Assembly (NCBI RefSeq): GCF_016808335.1
Contig: NC_053150.1
Location: forward strand, 24,448,538 to 24,512,537
Direction: 5' to 3'
Length of the DNA stretch: 64,000 bases
Source of the DNA: Panicum virgatum
Lineage: Eukaryota > Streptophyta > Magnoliopsida > Poales > Poaceae
In this document: positions 11,787-23,142 of the stretch, one piece after another
Position numbering within the stretch: position 1 is the stretch's first letter
Layout: the number at the start of each line of letters is the position of its first letter
The notes under the pieces: generated by a model
What the model was told of the DNA's origin: nothing
Database searches by the model: none
The model's input: only the letters and a program-made list of their open reading frames with translations
Position numbers and translations under genes: made by a program

Positions 11787-12390
11787 ATACTGAAATGAGA
11801 AAAGGTTATTTGCCATGGGCCGATCTGATAATAACGAAGTGCTTTATTTTTTTTCAACAGAATAATGCCCAGCTTGTATCCTATAAACTAAAATAACGAG
11901 TAGCATTTCCTTAGAAATAAACATACTGCATTAATATACTAAACATGGACCTTTAGCATCAGTGTTTCCCTGGTGGTTAAGCCCTAGCCACCATCAACTA
12001 GCACCAGAGGTGTTTCTAACTCGATAGTTGGAAGGAAAATCAGATTAGCGAAGTTACGGCCTCTTGTTGAACCTAGGCAGGAAAGGGTCACTGGTTGCAC
12101 CATATTTTTATAGAAAATGGATAGATCTCCGCAGACTGATCGCAAAGCCCAGTTTTACAGTATACTATCTCAGCTCACAAACTGATCACAAATAAGTTGC
12201 ACCATATAGTAGATCTTTGATCCTAGCCCCCCAGTGTTCTGTTCCTTTTCCATATTACCTTGTTCTGATGGTATAATACTTTGTTAGACGTCATGGATGC
12301 ATCACGTCTTATTTTGTGGTGTCAGAAAATGCTGCTCTGTGCCGTAAGCTTTTTGAGCAAACCATGCTTCTTTACTCATATGCAGGTATA

Positions 12391-14154
12391 ATGGGGCGAT
12401 TTTCACGATTCAAGTCTCGTCGTGGGAAACAAGCTGAAGCTGAGAATAATGCGGAGAATGATGATGGAGGGGCCCGTAGTAATAGTGAGGGTGGAGGGGA
12501 TGGAAGCCCTTCTAAGTACTTAAACCTCAACCAAAATGATGAGGTAATTCAGTGTCGCATATATGTGTGCTCTTCTAATTGGTCAATTGTAGGAAATAAC
12601 TGTTCAACATATGTGCAGGCGCCAGCTCAGACTGAGGAAGAGACCACGATATCAGCTGCCAGTGGGCCAAACGAGGTCGGAACAAGATGCCTAAGGGTCG
12701 GTCTCTTATTACCGAGCTCGATGAATTAGGTGAACCCGTCACTCCTGTCAAGGTGATGGGGCCATACAAGTCAGCTATTGGGGTGGTGGTGAAGGAAAAT
12801 GTGCCCATCACGTACAGGTATTGGAATGCGAAGGATAAGACTTGAGTGGTATCGGACTCAATCAAGGAAATATGTTGGGGCAAGTTGAAAGAAAAGTTCA
12901 TCTTCCCCGAGGATTCAGAGCCATTAGCACGGCGTCGAGCACTGTTTCTCATGGGCAACTCTTTCAGATACTTCAAATTTACCTTGAACAAGCATGTGAA
13001 GAATGAAACTGAGCCAGATTGGAAGGATTTTCCGAACCAACGACCTTTTTGGGAACAGTTTGTCTTGTTCAAGAGGTCAGAGGAGGCACAAGCTAGCAGC
13101 GCCACAAATTCACAGAATTGTAGGAAAATGATAATCCCCATAAGACCGGCTCTCGTGGGTATATTAGAAAAATACCCGAGTGGGAGGAGCAGGCACAGAG
13201 GCTGGTCCATAGTCGTGTTACGCTGCTGCAGACAGATGGGTGGGATCCTCGGGCTGTGAGGTATCTTCTAGCGAGGGGTGCGTACTACAATCCTGATGGT
13301 TCCCTTGGTTTTCGTGATCGTGATGCTGAGGATCTTGGATGCAAGATTCATGAAGCACACGAGGCTGCTTCCACAGGCGCTTTCGTGCCAGACAGGGAGA
13401 ACGATGAGCTGACTCAAGCACTTGGATCCAAAGAGCACCCAGGGCGCACACGTGGGACCGGCAATGTTCCATGGAGGTTTGCCTTCCCCGAACATTTGGG
13501 CACATATAGGAGTCGTGGGAGGAGGAATGCTCAACAACAGGCCGAGTGGCAAAGTCTTTTACAAGCTGTCCGTGAAGAAGTAAATGCAACGAATGAGAAG
13601 TTTCGGGCTGAGCTTGTGGAATCACTTTCCCGTGGTGCTCCCTTGGCACCAGGGGAAGCAATGAGAGATGCTGCGCCAGATCTTACAAGTCCACCAGGGT
13701 TGGTTCGGAGTAGCTATGGAAGCACTACGTTGCCTGAGGAGGATGTTGGAGTCACCTTCCCTGTGGATAAGATCACACAACCAACAACCTGCAAGCTATA
13801 CATCCATCAGAAGTTCTTTGATATGAAGGTGGCTGTAGGTCAGGCTTGGCCAACCGGCGAAGGGGTTATGCTGCATAATCGCTCTTTACCTGAAGGTTAT
13901 GCAAAGGTTACCGTTGATTCTCTTGTTATGCTGCATACAGTAGGTTGCTAGGGGATAACATCGGAGGATTTGTGGCGTGGCGGAAACGCTACATAATATT
14001 TGAATCAGAATCTGAGTCATCCGATGATGATCCTCGAGAGTCACCGGAGAGGGACCTACCTCCTTCACCAAAGTCCAAGAGAGAATCAAGCCTGCCGTCA
14101 CCTCAAAGAGAGCTAACTCCTCCCAGCCCTCCGAAAAAAGGCGAACATCATTGA
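12391..14154 (+). pseudogene. CACTA second gene, N-terminal part (Transposase_24-like)
   Basis: Starts at ATG 12391 (MGRFSRFKSRRGKQ), followed by an acidic, serine-rich stretch. A Transposase_24-like (Ptta/En/Spm) region follows: MPKGRSLITELDELG near 12688, KEICWGKLKEKFIFPED near 12867, WEQFVLFKRSEEA near 13050, then RYLLARGAYYNPDG near 13258 and TGNVPWRFAFPEHLG near 13457. A small conserved module (KLYIHQKFFDMKVAVGQAWP, ~13790) comes next, then a proline/serine-rich linker. Breaks: TGA 12843 where Trp is expected, a frameshift near 13130, and a stop/frameshift near 13949. The usual partner of TNP2 in KDEL-type CACTAs; probably DNA-binding or accessory. Confidence 0.8.
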
Positions 14155-15701
14155 GAACACAGAAAATATCATCTCAGAAGCAATATTCAGAACCGGCAGA
14201 AAAGCCAGAGGGACCATGTGAAGGGACGGGCAAGAAACAGGTGAGTGGAAGCATAACAACGCTACTCAAAGAAAAAGGAAAGAAAGTAGAGGAGGACTTC
14301 ATAGTCCCCAAAGGTGCAATGGACCATTTCATAAACTTAATGAAACTGCCGCAAACTGGAAATAATCAACCTCTGCTTTCAGACTATGAGCGAACTATGA
14401 ATATAGAGAGGTGGCGTGAAGGAACCCGAGCTGCACACAAGTTAAATGTAGCTGAACGGGCCGCATTTTGTGAACAAAACAACATGACAGAGTTAGAACT
14501 TCTTCAAATTGAGTATGGAGAAGATTGGTGGAAACAACCATTGCCACTACCACCGATTACCTGGCAATTTGAATTGGGGAAAGATCTGGTGGCCCCAGAA
14601 CAAATCCCGAAGCTACCCACAAGAATGCGACAGTTGCATTCTTGGTACAAGATGCAAAAAAGTAAGCTGTTCGGGGCAAGTTATCTTGATGAAGATCTTC
14701 ATAAGGGGGAAGGCAAAGTGTGGGTTGATTTCGAGCACTTGTATCATTTCTACCAACAGGTTGCTCTCGACGTCTCAATTATGACCTTGTGGACTGTGTA
14801 AGTATCCTCACTACTGATCATCTGTCGTCATTTATCACTCATTAGCATGTTTAACTTTTCATTATTTTTTTCTAGAATGGAGTCACACAAATGTAGACGA
14901 TGTGGGATTAACAATATAGGCTTCTTGAACCCTAGCACCATACATGAGAACACAGTCAATTTACCAAGTACCGTTGACTACTTGTACAAAGCTTTCCTCT
15001 CCATGCAGGATAAAAGATCCATACTTCTTTCATACAATTGCTTGTAAGTTTGTTTTTTAATTCCATATCAAAGTTATTCTCACCACAGTTATTATTAATT
15101 TGCTTTGTTATGTCTTATATACAGTTATCATCATGTCCTACTCGATATCAGCCTTAGCAATAGTCGAATCGAGGTTTCTGACTCACAAAAGAGGCCATTA
15201 TCACTAATCCAGCCCGTCATTGATGTCCTCAACAAGTAAAGCAAGTGAATTTATATGATATTTCAATGTCGTGTATCTTATTCATGCAATTTCTCTTTCA
15301 TAATTTCGCTCATATATAGGGCCTTCGCTAAGTACCGTAAGAAAAGCAAAATCCATAGACCTTTTTGGGGAGACTTCACTGTAGAAGAGGCTAAATACAT
15401 CCTCAAGCAGCCTCCGGGCAATGATCACTGTGGGTTCTATGTAATGCATTACATGCACTGCTACACCGGCGATTGCAGAAGCGCCGAAATGGTTGGTATG
15501 AAATGGTTAATTGATATATGTTCTTGTGTCTTGAATTATGTAACTTGTCTAATATCTTGTTGTTGTGGCATTTTTTTTCAGAACACTGAGTTGGATTCAG
15601 GTGAATTGCTCATGGGCGAGCTAGTAGCACTTCAAGAAGAACTAGCCGGATGGCTTGTGGACTACGTGGTGAAGCCAGGATCTGAGTACAACATAATCTA
15701 G
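14151..15701 (+). pseudogene. CACTA second gene, C-terminal part with Ulp1-like (C48) protease fold
   Basis: Continues the second gene as five exon-like blocks: 14151-~14797, ~14877-15041, ~15125-15234, ~15320-15490 and ~15582-15701, separated by short AT-rich introns with GT donors (GTAAGT after 14797 and 15041) and pyrimidine-AG acceptors. The Ulp1/C48 signature is visible: a His in YHHVLLDIS (~15125), a Gln in LKQPPGN (~15410) and the Cys of HCGFYVMHYM (~15428). In this clade of CACTA the domain is a captured SUMO-protease-like fold whose role is unknown. The stop is TAG 15699. Exon limits are inferred from splice consensus only. Confidence 0.75.
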
Positions 15702-15911
15702 GTGTAATGTCTAGATCGTATCGTTCTTGTCAAGCATTGTAATATATTTGGTGTATGGACTCTATATTTTTTTATTATGATGTTTGAACTCTCTCATTTG
15801 ATTTCAATGTATAATATCTTATGGTTGAATTCTGCTGCAATAATTATATATTATATATGCTATATAAATATTGTATTATTGATATCTGAATATATTTTTT
15901 TATGGAAAAAT
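15702..15911 (+). other. CACTA second gene 3' UTR
   Basis: AT-rich, with several possible polyadenylation-like signals (AATATATTT, TTATTATGATG, ATAAATATTG). No coding signal. Confidence 0.4.
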
Positions 15912-16115
15912 AGTCATCACCGCCGGTTCTAAACAACGGTTTTTGAACCGGCGGTGATGCGCCACCCATCACCGCCGGTTCTACAATAACCGGCGGTGAT
16001 GGCCCCCCATCACCGCCGGTTCTAGAACTGGTGGTGATAGCCCCCTCATCACCAACGACATAAATCCAACGCCTCCCGAACCGTTGGTGATACTCCTTAC
16101 GAACCGGCGGTGATG
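15912..16115. repeat. 3' subterminal repeat array of the CACTA
   Basis: About nine copies of CATCACCGCCGGTTCT and its reverse complement GAACCGGCGGTGATG in alternating orientation, including the AACCGTTGGTGAT variant also seen at the 5' end. Shared unit and variants show that the two ends belong to one element. Confidence 0.9.
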
Positions 16116-16133
16116 TGGGGTGCTGGAGCAGTG

Positions 16134-17118
16134 GATGCACTTCTTCTGAAGAATCTGCACAAGTTTTTTAACAAGCATGACATTCCATGGGTAAATCTAA
16201 TCTGGGAAAGACATTATAGTAATGGCACTTTGCTCTCATCCTCGAGAAGACAAGGGTCCTTTTGGTGGAGAGACATCACAAAATTGCTTGATTCCTTCAA
16301 GGGCCTGGCAATGGCAAATGTATTTGATATAGTAACATGCCTTTTCTGGGATGATCTCTGACTTAACAAGGTTCCAAAAATTCATTACCCTCAATTGTAT
16401 TCTTTTTCTAAGACCAAACAGATTTCCATAAGTATGGCTCGGAATGCAATGGGTCCAGAAGCCTTGTTTAATCTTCCCCTATCACAAGAAACCGCCATAC
16501 AACTCTTAGGACTTGCAAAGAATCTCAATGCTCTCCCATTATCAGAAGACAAAGAGCTCTGGTCCTACATCTGGGGCTCTCCCTTCTTTTCCACTTCCAA
16601 GGCCTATATCCATTTAACTTGGCATATGGACACACATCCTTTCTTCCGATGGCTTTGGAAATGCTCATGTCAAAACAAACACCAAGTGTTTTTCTAGTTA
16701 TTGCTTCGGGACATAATGAGTACAACGGAGCTTCTTAGAAGAAGGAACATGCATTTTCCTACGTATCATTGTGCTTGCTTGCACTGCAGGGAGTGATGAA
16801 ACTCTCTCCCATTTGTTCTTCACTTGCCCATTTGCTCAAGCCTGCTGGGTTTAACTCAATATTATCATAGTGGAGATAGATCCTTTCTTAGCCCTAGAGG
16901 AGATCAAACAATAGATCCATCTACCATTCGTCATGGATATTATAATTCTGTTCTGTTGGAGTATTTGGATGCAAAGGAATGATTATATATTTAAAGGAAT
17001 TGCGCCATCTATAGCAGGGTGGCTTCAGACTTACAAGAAGCAATTTGCTCTAATTATTCTACGAGCAAAAGCAAGACACAAAACTGTTATGTTTGAATGG
17101 CTTGAAGCCTTTATGTAA
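16134..17118 (+). pseudogene. LINE ORF2 C-terminal part (zf-RVT region)
   Basis: Resumes the LINE at DALLLKNLHKFFNKHDIPW, then FWWRDITKLLDSFKG (~16260), WSYIWGSPFFSTSKAY (~16560) and the cysteine/histidine region SDETLSHLFFTCPFAQACW (~16790), typical of the reverse-transcriptase zinc-binding domain. It ends with WSIWMQRNDYIFKG (~16962) and TAA 17116. Stops near 16360, 16695 and 16850 and a frameshift near 16780 make it inactive. Confidence 0.85.
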
Positions 17119-17246
17119 TTACTCGGATTTTTTTCATTTCTTTCTTTGCTTCTTAAGCTGCCGTTGTTGCAACTATCTTTCTAACTTTTTCCTTTTAATA
17201 TATTATAACAAGTAGGGGTTCCCCCTCCCGTTTCATCAAAAAACAT
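17119..17246 (+). other. LINE 3' UTR and A-tail
   Basis: Carries the pattern AAGTAGGGGTTCCCCCTCCC then TTTCATCAAAAAA, as at the 3' end of grass L1 elements. The tail is short and the flanking duplication cannot be tested because the 5' end is off-window. Confidence 0.7.
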
Positions 17247-18530
17247 TAAAGCAGGAAGACAAGCAGCAGCTCAGGGTGGACTACATCTGCATCTGAGACC
17301 TTTCCTTTGGCCATCCTTGATCCAAAAGTTAATTGTCCAGCTGTAGCCATCCTAAAAAAATGAACCGCGAAGCAGCAAGAAGAAATCGAGAAATTCCTAT
17401 GGATGTAACAAACACAAACATATTTGATTCAGCTAACATATGGAAACACAAAATTCTGAAAATTCTTAATGGTGGATTAACCAATAGCAGCCCCATCCCA
17501 CACAAATAAAGTTAATACTAACAAGTTCTATTATGCTTGTTAAGAATGGAAGTCCAGGATTTGGTATAGTTTAACATAGAATTGCACCACAGTTTTCTCA
17601 GTAAGAGGAAGTCCAAAAAAAGAGATAGCCCTACAATATAATATTGACGGCATATATCTCACAACAGAACTCCAACTATTTCTGTATACTAGATAGCTGG
17701 GCCCTGTAACTGTACATGTCTCATCAGCCCAGTTTTGCCCATCAAAGTATCAATCAAGTATAAACATCATAAATTACCCAAACAGCAATATAATGTAACC
17801 AAACAGCAATATAATGTAATGTCTTGACTCTTGATACTAGCAGTGTTTCCTCTTGCATGAAGGAAAGAAATCCGCTAATCCATGTACCTAATCGTCTAAA
17901 TTACTGAAAGTATCAGCTGTCTCATTAAACAGAAATAGCAGCTTGATTGCGTTACGTACTTCACATGTGCAGGTTTGCAAAACAATGTTAGACTGAGATT
18001 GGACAAATGGGAAGTGTTGCTCTCCTTTCCTCAACTGTTTTTTTTAATAGCTCCTTTTCCTCCACTGTTAGGCTGCACTTATCCAACTTCTAGAGCCTTG
18101 TCACTATGATCTACTGCTTTGATTTCCAGAGAATTGAACAAATGGGAAGTACTCGTATGCTGACAAATTCACAAATATTTTCTCTTCCTTTCAGCAAGTT
18201 GCTCATGAAAGCTCTAATAAACAAATCCATAAGATCGTCGATGAAGGACCGGAACAGCGACTATAGAGGGGGAGTCAATGGGAGCCTTTAATAAATTCTT
18301 CTCGATGAGAACAAGACCTGTCCTTATTGTCACCCAAGGCTACGAGGTCTAACAGATCAAAAAAAAAGTTTGCGAAAAGATGAGTAAACCTCACCAATCG
18401 AAAATCACTCCAAAAATACCCGTGAAAAACATAAAAAGAAAAATATTCGGGAGCACAAGATTGAAATCTTTGATTACTTCATGGTCCAACTACAAGCCAC
18501 TGCTAGCCTAATCAAAATTTAGATAGCAAA
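17247..18530. other. Unassigned AT-rich sequence
   Basis: No coding region or known element recognised. It holds a 21-bp tandem duplication at 17779-17821 (CCAAACAGCAATATAATGTAA twice) and two diverged copies of a block containing 'gaacaaatgggaagt' (17999 and 18132). Confidence 0.5.
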
Positions 18531-18542
18531 AATCTCAAACAA

Positions 18543-18665
18543 AGAGTCACTCCTCTCTCCCTCTCTCAAACCCTAGCAAATCTCTCTCAAACAAATGAGC
18601 CACTCCTCTCTCCCTCTCTCAAACCCTAGCAAATCTCTCTCAAACAAATGAGCCACGCCTCTCTC
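18543..18665. repeat. 53-bp tandem repeat, just over two copies
   Basis: Units begin GAGTCACTCCTCTCTCC (18544), GAGCCACTCCTCTCTCC (18597) and a partial third GAGCCACGCCTCTC (18650). Each contains CTCTCTCAAACCCTAGC. Period is exactly 53. Confidence 0.9.
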
Positions 18666-20133
18666 TCCCTCCCTATAGCAAACCTCTATCATAAACAAAT
18701 GAGAGGAGCTCCATAAAAAGAGACTTCCACACATATATAGGCGATGGCTAAAAGACCAAAATATCCTTACATGAAGTGCTATTTCTTAGAGCATCGGATG
18801 GACCCGGCGCCTTCACTTCTCTTTGCCTCGATGAAAGCTTCGCAATGGTGCCACGTGTCACCGACCCATCACCACCTGGTTTTGAGGCCCAAACCAATAA
18901 ACCCATCGACGCCTGGTTTTGAGGCTCAAAGCGGAAAACCTGCCACCCCCCACGTCAACGTGTCCGGCCTCCACCAATCTTTGACGCCTTCAAGTATTTC
19001 GCGCTCTCACCATGCGGGTAGCATACTCAAGCTTGACATCACCTTCCTCCTTGACTTGACCGATCTCGTCGACCATCGCTCCCATGTACTCTTGGTCTGA
19101 TTGTGCACTTTTTGAATCGCCCATGACTCCGCCTGGACTTCTCAGGTCCCTCGGTGCCAAGACTCCACTTACCCTTCACCACCACATATGATACATCCTC
19201 TTGCTTGCACGTCATCGCCACGTGGTCCATCACACCCAAGCTGGAGCTCACCCTTCACCACGTGCCGTTGGCCATCAGTCGAATCCTACACTTGCACATC
19301 ATAAGCTAAGAGATACATCAGATCCACAAGATGTTATCACTCACTCATCATCTAAGGGTAACCGCTATTGATCCTCAATCAACCAAGTTACAGGTACCAG
19401 ATAAAAAGAGCTATCCAATATATATTTTCTGAATAAAAGCTTGCATGATAAATGATCAACACCAAGGCTGCTCAGATACTTATAAACTCGAGCTCATCCA
19501 TCGACATACCAATATACTTTATCTAAAAAAATTGTTATATATACCAATATATCTAGTTAGAAACTTAGAATGAGATATCGTGGTCCATGTCAAGAGGTCA
19601 CTCCAAGTAAAGCTCTCATATGCTTATTTGTCAGACCAGCGAAGCAACATACAAGTATTAAATAAAAGGTTACCAGGCAAGCTACAATATCTGAACAAAA
19701 CTTGCAGGAGAAAACAATGACAAGATACAGTAACACTGATGCTTAATTACAGTAACAGGGGATCTCCAAAAATAATAACAAGATGTAATCACTACGGCAG
19801 AGGAGCCATCCAATTTTCTAATCACGTAAAGCCAGCAAACAAGATGGTTAAGTAGTAATAAATTTAGAAGCATATGGAGCTAGCATTAGCAAGATGCAAA
19901 ATTGTAGAAATCCTCAAGCACATCTAAGTTACTAAGATAGTAAGATGCAAAATTGACTTCAGCAACCCCATGATTACAGTGACTTTACAAGCAGGAGTGA
20001 AGTGACTTAAGCATAACTCTTTGCATCTAGGAGAAAAAACTAAAAAAACAAGGAAGCATAAACCGAAGGACCCGACTACATCGAGAGCTCCCTTGGTTTA
20101 AGCATCGAGCGAGAGTCCCCCTCTCTCTTCTCC
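18666..20133. other. Unassigned sequence left of solo LTR D
   Basis: A TATATATAGG motif (18735) precedes an open frame of about 118 codons (18744-19100), but there is no homology I recognise and codon texture is weak. A 14-base direct repeat CCTGGTTTTGAGGC occurs at about 18876 and 18912. The remainder to 20133 is AT-rich. It is contiguous with 29061 onward once LTR D is removed. Confidence 0.4.
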
Positions 20134-20349
20134 TGTCACACCCGATTTTAAAAGAAAATCGAATGCATAACTATATGTATGCTATGATCAAGTATCATAT
20201 ATATATAGTAATGCCATAATGGCATAATAAGCAACAATATCATGTAAAAGAGACTTAAAACGATTAAAAGGTCTATCAGAGTTACACAGCTTTATCTTGG
20301 AAACAACGGTTTCACACTTCACAGGCAATCGACCGGGGGTTGTATGCGC

Positions 20350-20426
20350 CTAGAACTTAGCAACATCTTTAGTAGACTTCATAGCCTCTGAGCAGGTTTT
20401 AGCAAGGGTGAGTACATATCGTACTC
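20350..20426 (-). other. Hairpin plus exon-like block in LTR D
   Basis: On the minus strand a perfect 6-bp hairpin GAGTAC/GTACTC (20421-20426 with 20410-20415) is followed by a pyrimidine-CAG at 20388-20390 and a short open block ending ...AKF-stop (TAG at 20350-20352). The same order of signals occurs in LTRs A and F. Confidence 0.55.
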
Positions 20427-22320
20427 AGCAAGTATATTGGAAAAAATGACATCAAAGGCTTTAAACAAGGAATAAGGCTGGTTAAATAAGCAGTAAGCAT
20501 TTTAATAACAGTTGAGCATTAACAACCTATTTACTAACATGTGTGAAAATCTTCCCACATTTATGAGAGGATATTGATAAATGAGTAAACAAATAACTTG
20601 GAATATTAAATAATTGAATTTAAGCATTGATTTCAATTAAGTAGACATGTGAGGGTCCGAGCCGCTCTTGACCGTGAGCACGGCTGATATACCAGTTTTC
20701 ACTCTGTAGAGGTTGCACACTTTACCCACAAGTCGTGTCACTCTTGATGCCCGGGTTTGCAAGACCCTTAAACACTTCCTTTGGTGAGTGGCAGGAATTC
20801 ACTACGAGGCCTTTACAAAGACTCTCCAACCAGTAGTAGCCAGCTAAGGTTTCAGCAGCTAGGCGAGTGCATCCTCCCCCAAAGCAACTATACCCCGTAG
20901 GCGTACCAAACCCCTTTGGCAGGCCGAATACCCCTCTTGAACCTATGCCCCCCGTGCGCATTTCGGTAAGCTACTAATGAGCTAGAGAAATCTAATTAAT
21001 CAGCTAAGACCAGAGCCATGTAGTTCTTGTGGTTGCGCTGTATTCCCGGGTGGTTCTCCATAGTTGATCTTAATTATCATTATCGAAGTATCATAAAGTT
21101 CCTCAAAGAATATAAACCATGTATCAAGTGTAATATTTTCATTGAACACCCATAACTATTGTTCAACAGCTAAGCAAACTACCAAAAAAATTTATAAAGG
21201 AAAACCTGACTATTTAATTAAACGGATAACAATAGGGATAAATAGGTGCCCAATCAATTTAATGCATGCAAGCATAAAGTAAATGTTATTAGGATGAAAT
21301 ATGATCAAGGAATATACTTGTCTTAAGATCAGATAATAACTACTCAGAGTCTTCAACACTTCCCCCTAAAACTCTTCATCTTTAGATCTCTCGAACTGTA
21401 TTCTTTCCACTCACAACAAGCATCGGGACAAATATACAAAAACTAGCAAAACAATTATAACTAAGAACAAAGCATTAAACAGAAGAAAACCATTACAAGA
21501 ACCCACTAAAAAAGAGGGCTCAAAGCTACGAGCACAAGAGCACAAGGAACACTAAAAACTAAACTACGGTTGAGAACATATAACTATCGAATGATTTATA
21601 TTATAAAAGAAAAGAAAACTATAAGTTGGATTTATTTTAATTAAGAGAACACATGTAAAGGATATTTGAAAGATATATCCAGATTAACTAAATCATAGTG
21701 ATTTATATTTGTACAGACGAGATAAACTTAGCCAAGTTTTATTTATCAAAAACTTCTATGTAAATTAAACTAGTTAATTACTTAACTGGCAAAATAAAAG
21801 ACGTGCATGTGAGAACATCTAAGCGTGAAACTTTATATTATTTAAAAGACACATTTATATTGGTATTAATCAATTTAATAGTGATTATGAAAACCAGCGT
21901 ACAACTCTAAGTTGCTTTTAATTAGAAAAGCTAGTTTAAAGTAATCATTAGTCAAATTAAATCTAATTTATTTTTAAAAAAAACTATGATACAACGACGC
22001 TACTAAATGATAGCTCATGCTAGAACAAAGCTAACAAAACAAAAACGGATCGAAACGAAGCTAAAATGTAGAGTCTTTGGGCTAGACAAGATTAGAAGAA
22101 CCTTAAACTCATAGCTTTCTGGCCATGGCCGTCGGGGCTCTGGTGCTTCAAATCCCCTACCGTCCCTTGCCTGAGGAGCTCGGGAGAGAGGAAGAAAAAG
22201 AGTAGAAGGCAGAGGAGGTCTTGAGGAATCCCCTTTACCGCTTACTCATGATGAAGATGCATCGTGGCTGCCGAAATCGAAGCTGGAAGGGGCGATGGCG
22301 GCTATGTTCCGAGGAGATAA

Positions 22321-22550
22321 GTTCAGTTACAATCCTTAAGGTTTAGATCATGATAAAAAAGTTTTAGTCAACAGTTGATTTCTTCTCTCTAGAGTAGCTT
22401 GTTCTGTACAATACATCTCCCCTCCCACTTTGTACCCCCTCCTCCCTCTCTCTCTTTGTAAGTATCTCTGTACACCCCTTGTTGTTCTTTTTTATTAATG
22501 AAAATCGAAGCATTGTGGAGAACTCCTCCACAGTTTACCTTCAAAAAAAA
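22321..22550 (+). mobile_element. 5'-truncated LINE tail (230 bp)
   Basis: Ends in TTTTTTATTAATGAAAATCG ... CCTTCAAAAAAAA, the usual form of a grass LINE 3' end. It is flanked by ATGTTCCGAGGAGATAA (22304-22320) and ATGTTCCGCGGAGATCAA (22551-22568), a ~17-bp target-site duplication with one mismatch and one extra base. Inserted in the GC-rich part of solo LTR D. No pol III A/B boxes seen, so a SINE is less likely. Confidence 0.85.
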
Positions 22551-22768
22551 ATGTTCCGCGGAGATCAACGAGGAGCTGCAGCACCCTAGTCTGGCGAACA
22601 GAGCGTGTGGCCGACAGGCTAGGGGCGCGCGGCGAGGAGCCAGGAGGCGCGGCAGTGATGGGAACTTGGCCCCTGGTGCCTCGTGAGCAGGATTCAAGGA
22701 GGGGGCACATGGTGTCCTAGGTAGAAGAGGGAGAGTGAGTAGGGGGCAAAGGGGTGCTGGCAACAGCG

Positions 22769-23056
22769 TGTCGGTACCCCACAAAAGGAACACGCGCCAG
22801 AAGAAGCTAGTGGGCCTAGAGTGTCGTCTTGGCCCAGGAAGCCCAACCCAAGAGTCCTCGACCCGAAATGGTGTTAGGATGCGTGCGTGTTAGTATATGT
22901 AGTAGAAGGGAGAGTTGGAGAGGACCTGAAAACTGTAAACTTGAATTCTGCTATCTCAACTTGTCCTCTGAACCTATCCTCTGTTCTTCCTGAATTGCTA
23001 GCCTATTCCCCAATTCTCTAATTCTCCACTTCATCTGTTACCAGCACTAGCTAACA
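22769..23056 (+). repeat. 5' LTR of element E
   Basis: Starts TGTCGGTACCCC and ends CTAGCTAACA. It matches 28007-28281 closely, with several substitutions, for example CTCAACTTGTCCTCTGAACC here versus CTCAATCTATCCTCTAAACC there. Carries the promoter of the element; GTTAGTATATGTAG near 22889 is a possible TATA region. Confidence 0.9.
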
Positions 23057-23059
23057 AAT

Positions 23060-23070
23060 TGGTATCAGAG
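23060..23070 (+). promoter_or_regulatory. Primer-binding site of element E
   Basis: TGGTATCAGAG three bases after the 5' LTR, complementary to the 3' end of initiator tRNA-Met, the primer for minus-strand cDNA. Confidence 0.9.
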
Positions 23071-23142
23071 ACACCCATCCTAGAACCCCACAGCATCCAT
23101 CACGACCACTATACCCGTTTTAGTAAGCAAATCGATGCCGCC

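Larger units (their letters stand above)
4847..16133 (+). mobile_element. CACTA (En/Spm) DNA transposon with TNP2 and an Ulp1-domain second gene
   Basis: Starts with CACTACTAGAGAAT at 4847. The 3' end, read on the reverse strand from 16133, is CACTGCTCCAGC, a degenerate match to the 5' terminus. Candidate 3-bp TSDs are AAT (4844-4846) and GAT (16134-16136), one mismatch. Arrays of inverted CACCGCCGGTT / AACCGGCGGTG motifs lie under both ends, as is usual for CACTA subterminal regions. Inside are a TNP2 transposase (5958-10614) and a second gene with a Transposase_24-like and an Ulp1-like domain (12391-15701). The element is inserted in LINE ORF2 and carries a solo LTR in TNP2. Premature stops in both genes make it non-autonomous now. 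Confidence 0.92.
1638..17246 (+). mobile_element. L1-type LINE, degenerate, split by a CACTA element
   Basis: A non-LTR retrotransposon whose parts run in order on the + strand: a basic ORF1 tail (~1833-2174), an ORF2 endonuclease (~2360-3100), reverse transcriptase (~3660-4490), then the zinc-binding C-terminal region (16134-17118), and a 3' UTR ending in a short A-run near 17246. The element is interrupted at 4846/16134 by the CACTA transposon. Text before the CACTA ends with a GGLGVLNLQT-like motif and text after it starts with DALLLKNLHKFFN, which is contiguous in this family. The 5' part is beyond the H LTR. Frameshifts and stops are frequent, so the copy is dead. Confidence 0.85.

Noticed and set aside
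18744..19100. 118-codon frame after a TATATATAGG motif, possible host gene
   Set aside because: No recognisable motif, no splice or codon support; kept only as unassigned sequence.
22321..22550. SINE
   Set aside because: No pol III A/B boxes at the 5' end and the 3' end matches the LINE style; a 5'-truncated LINE fits better.
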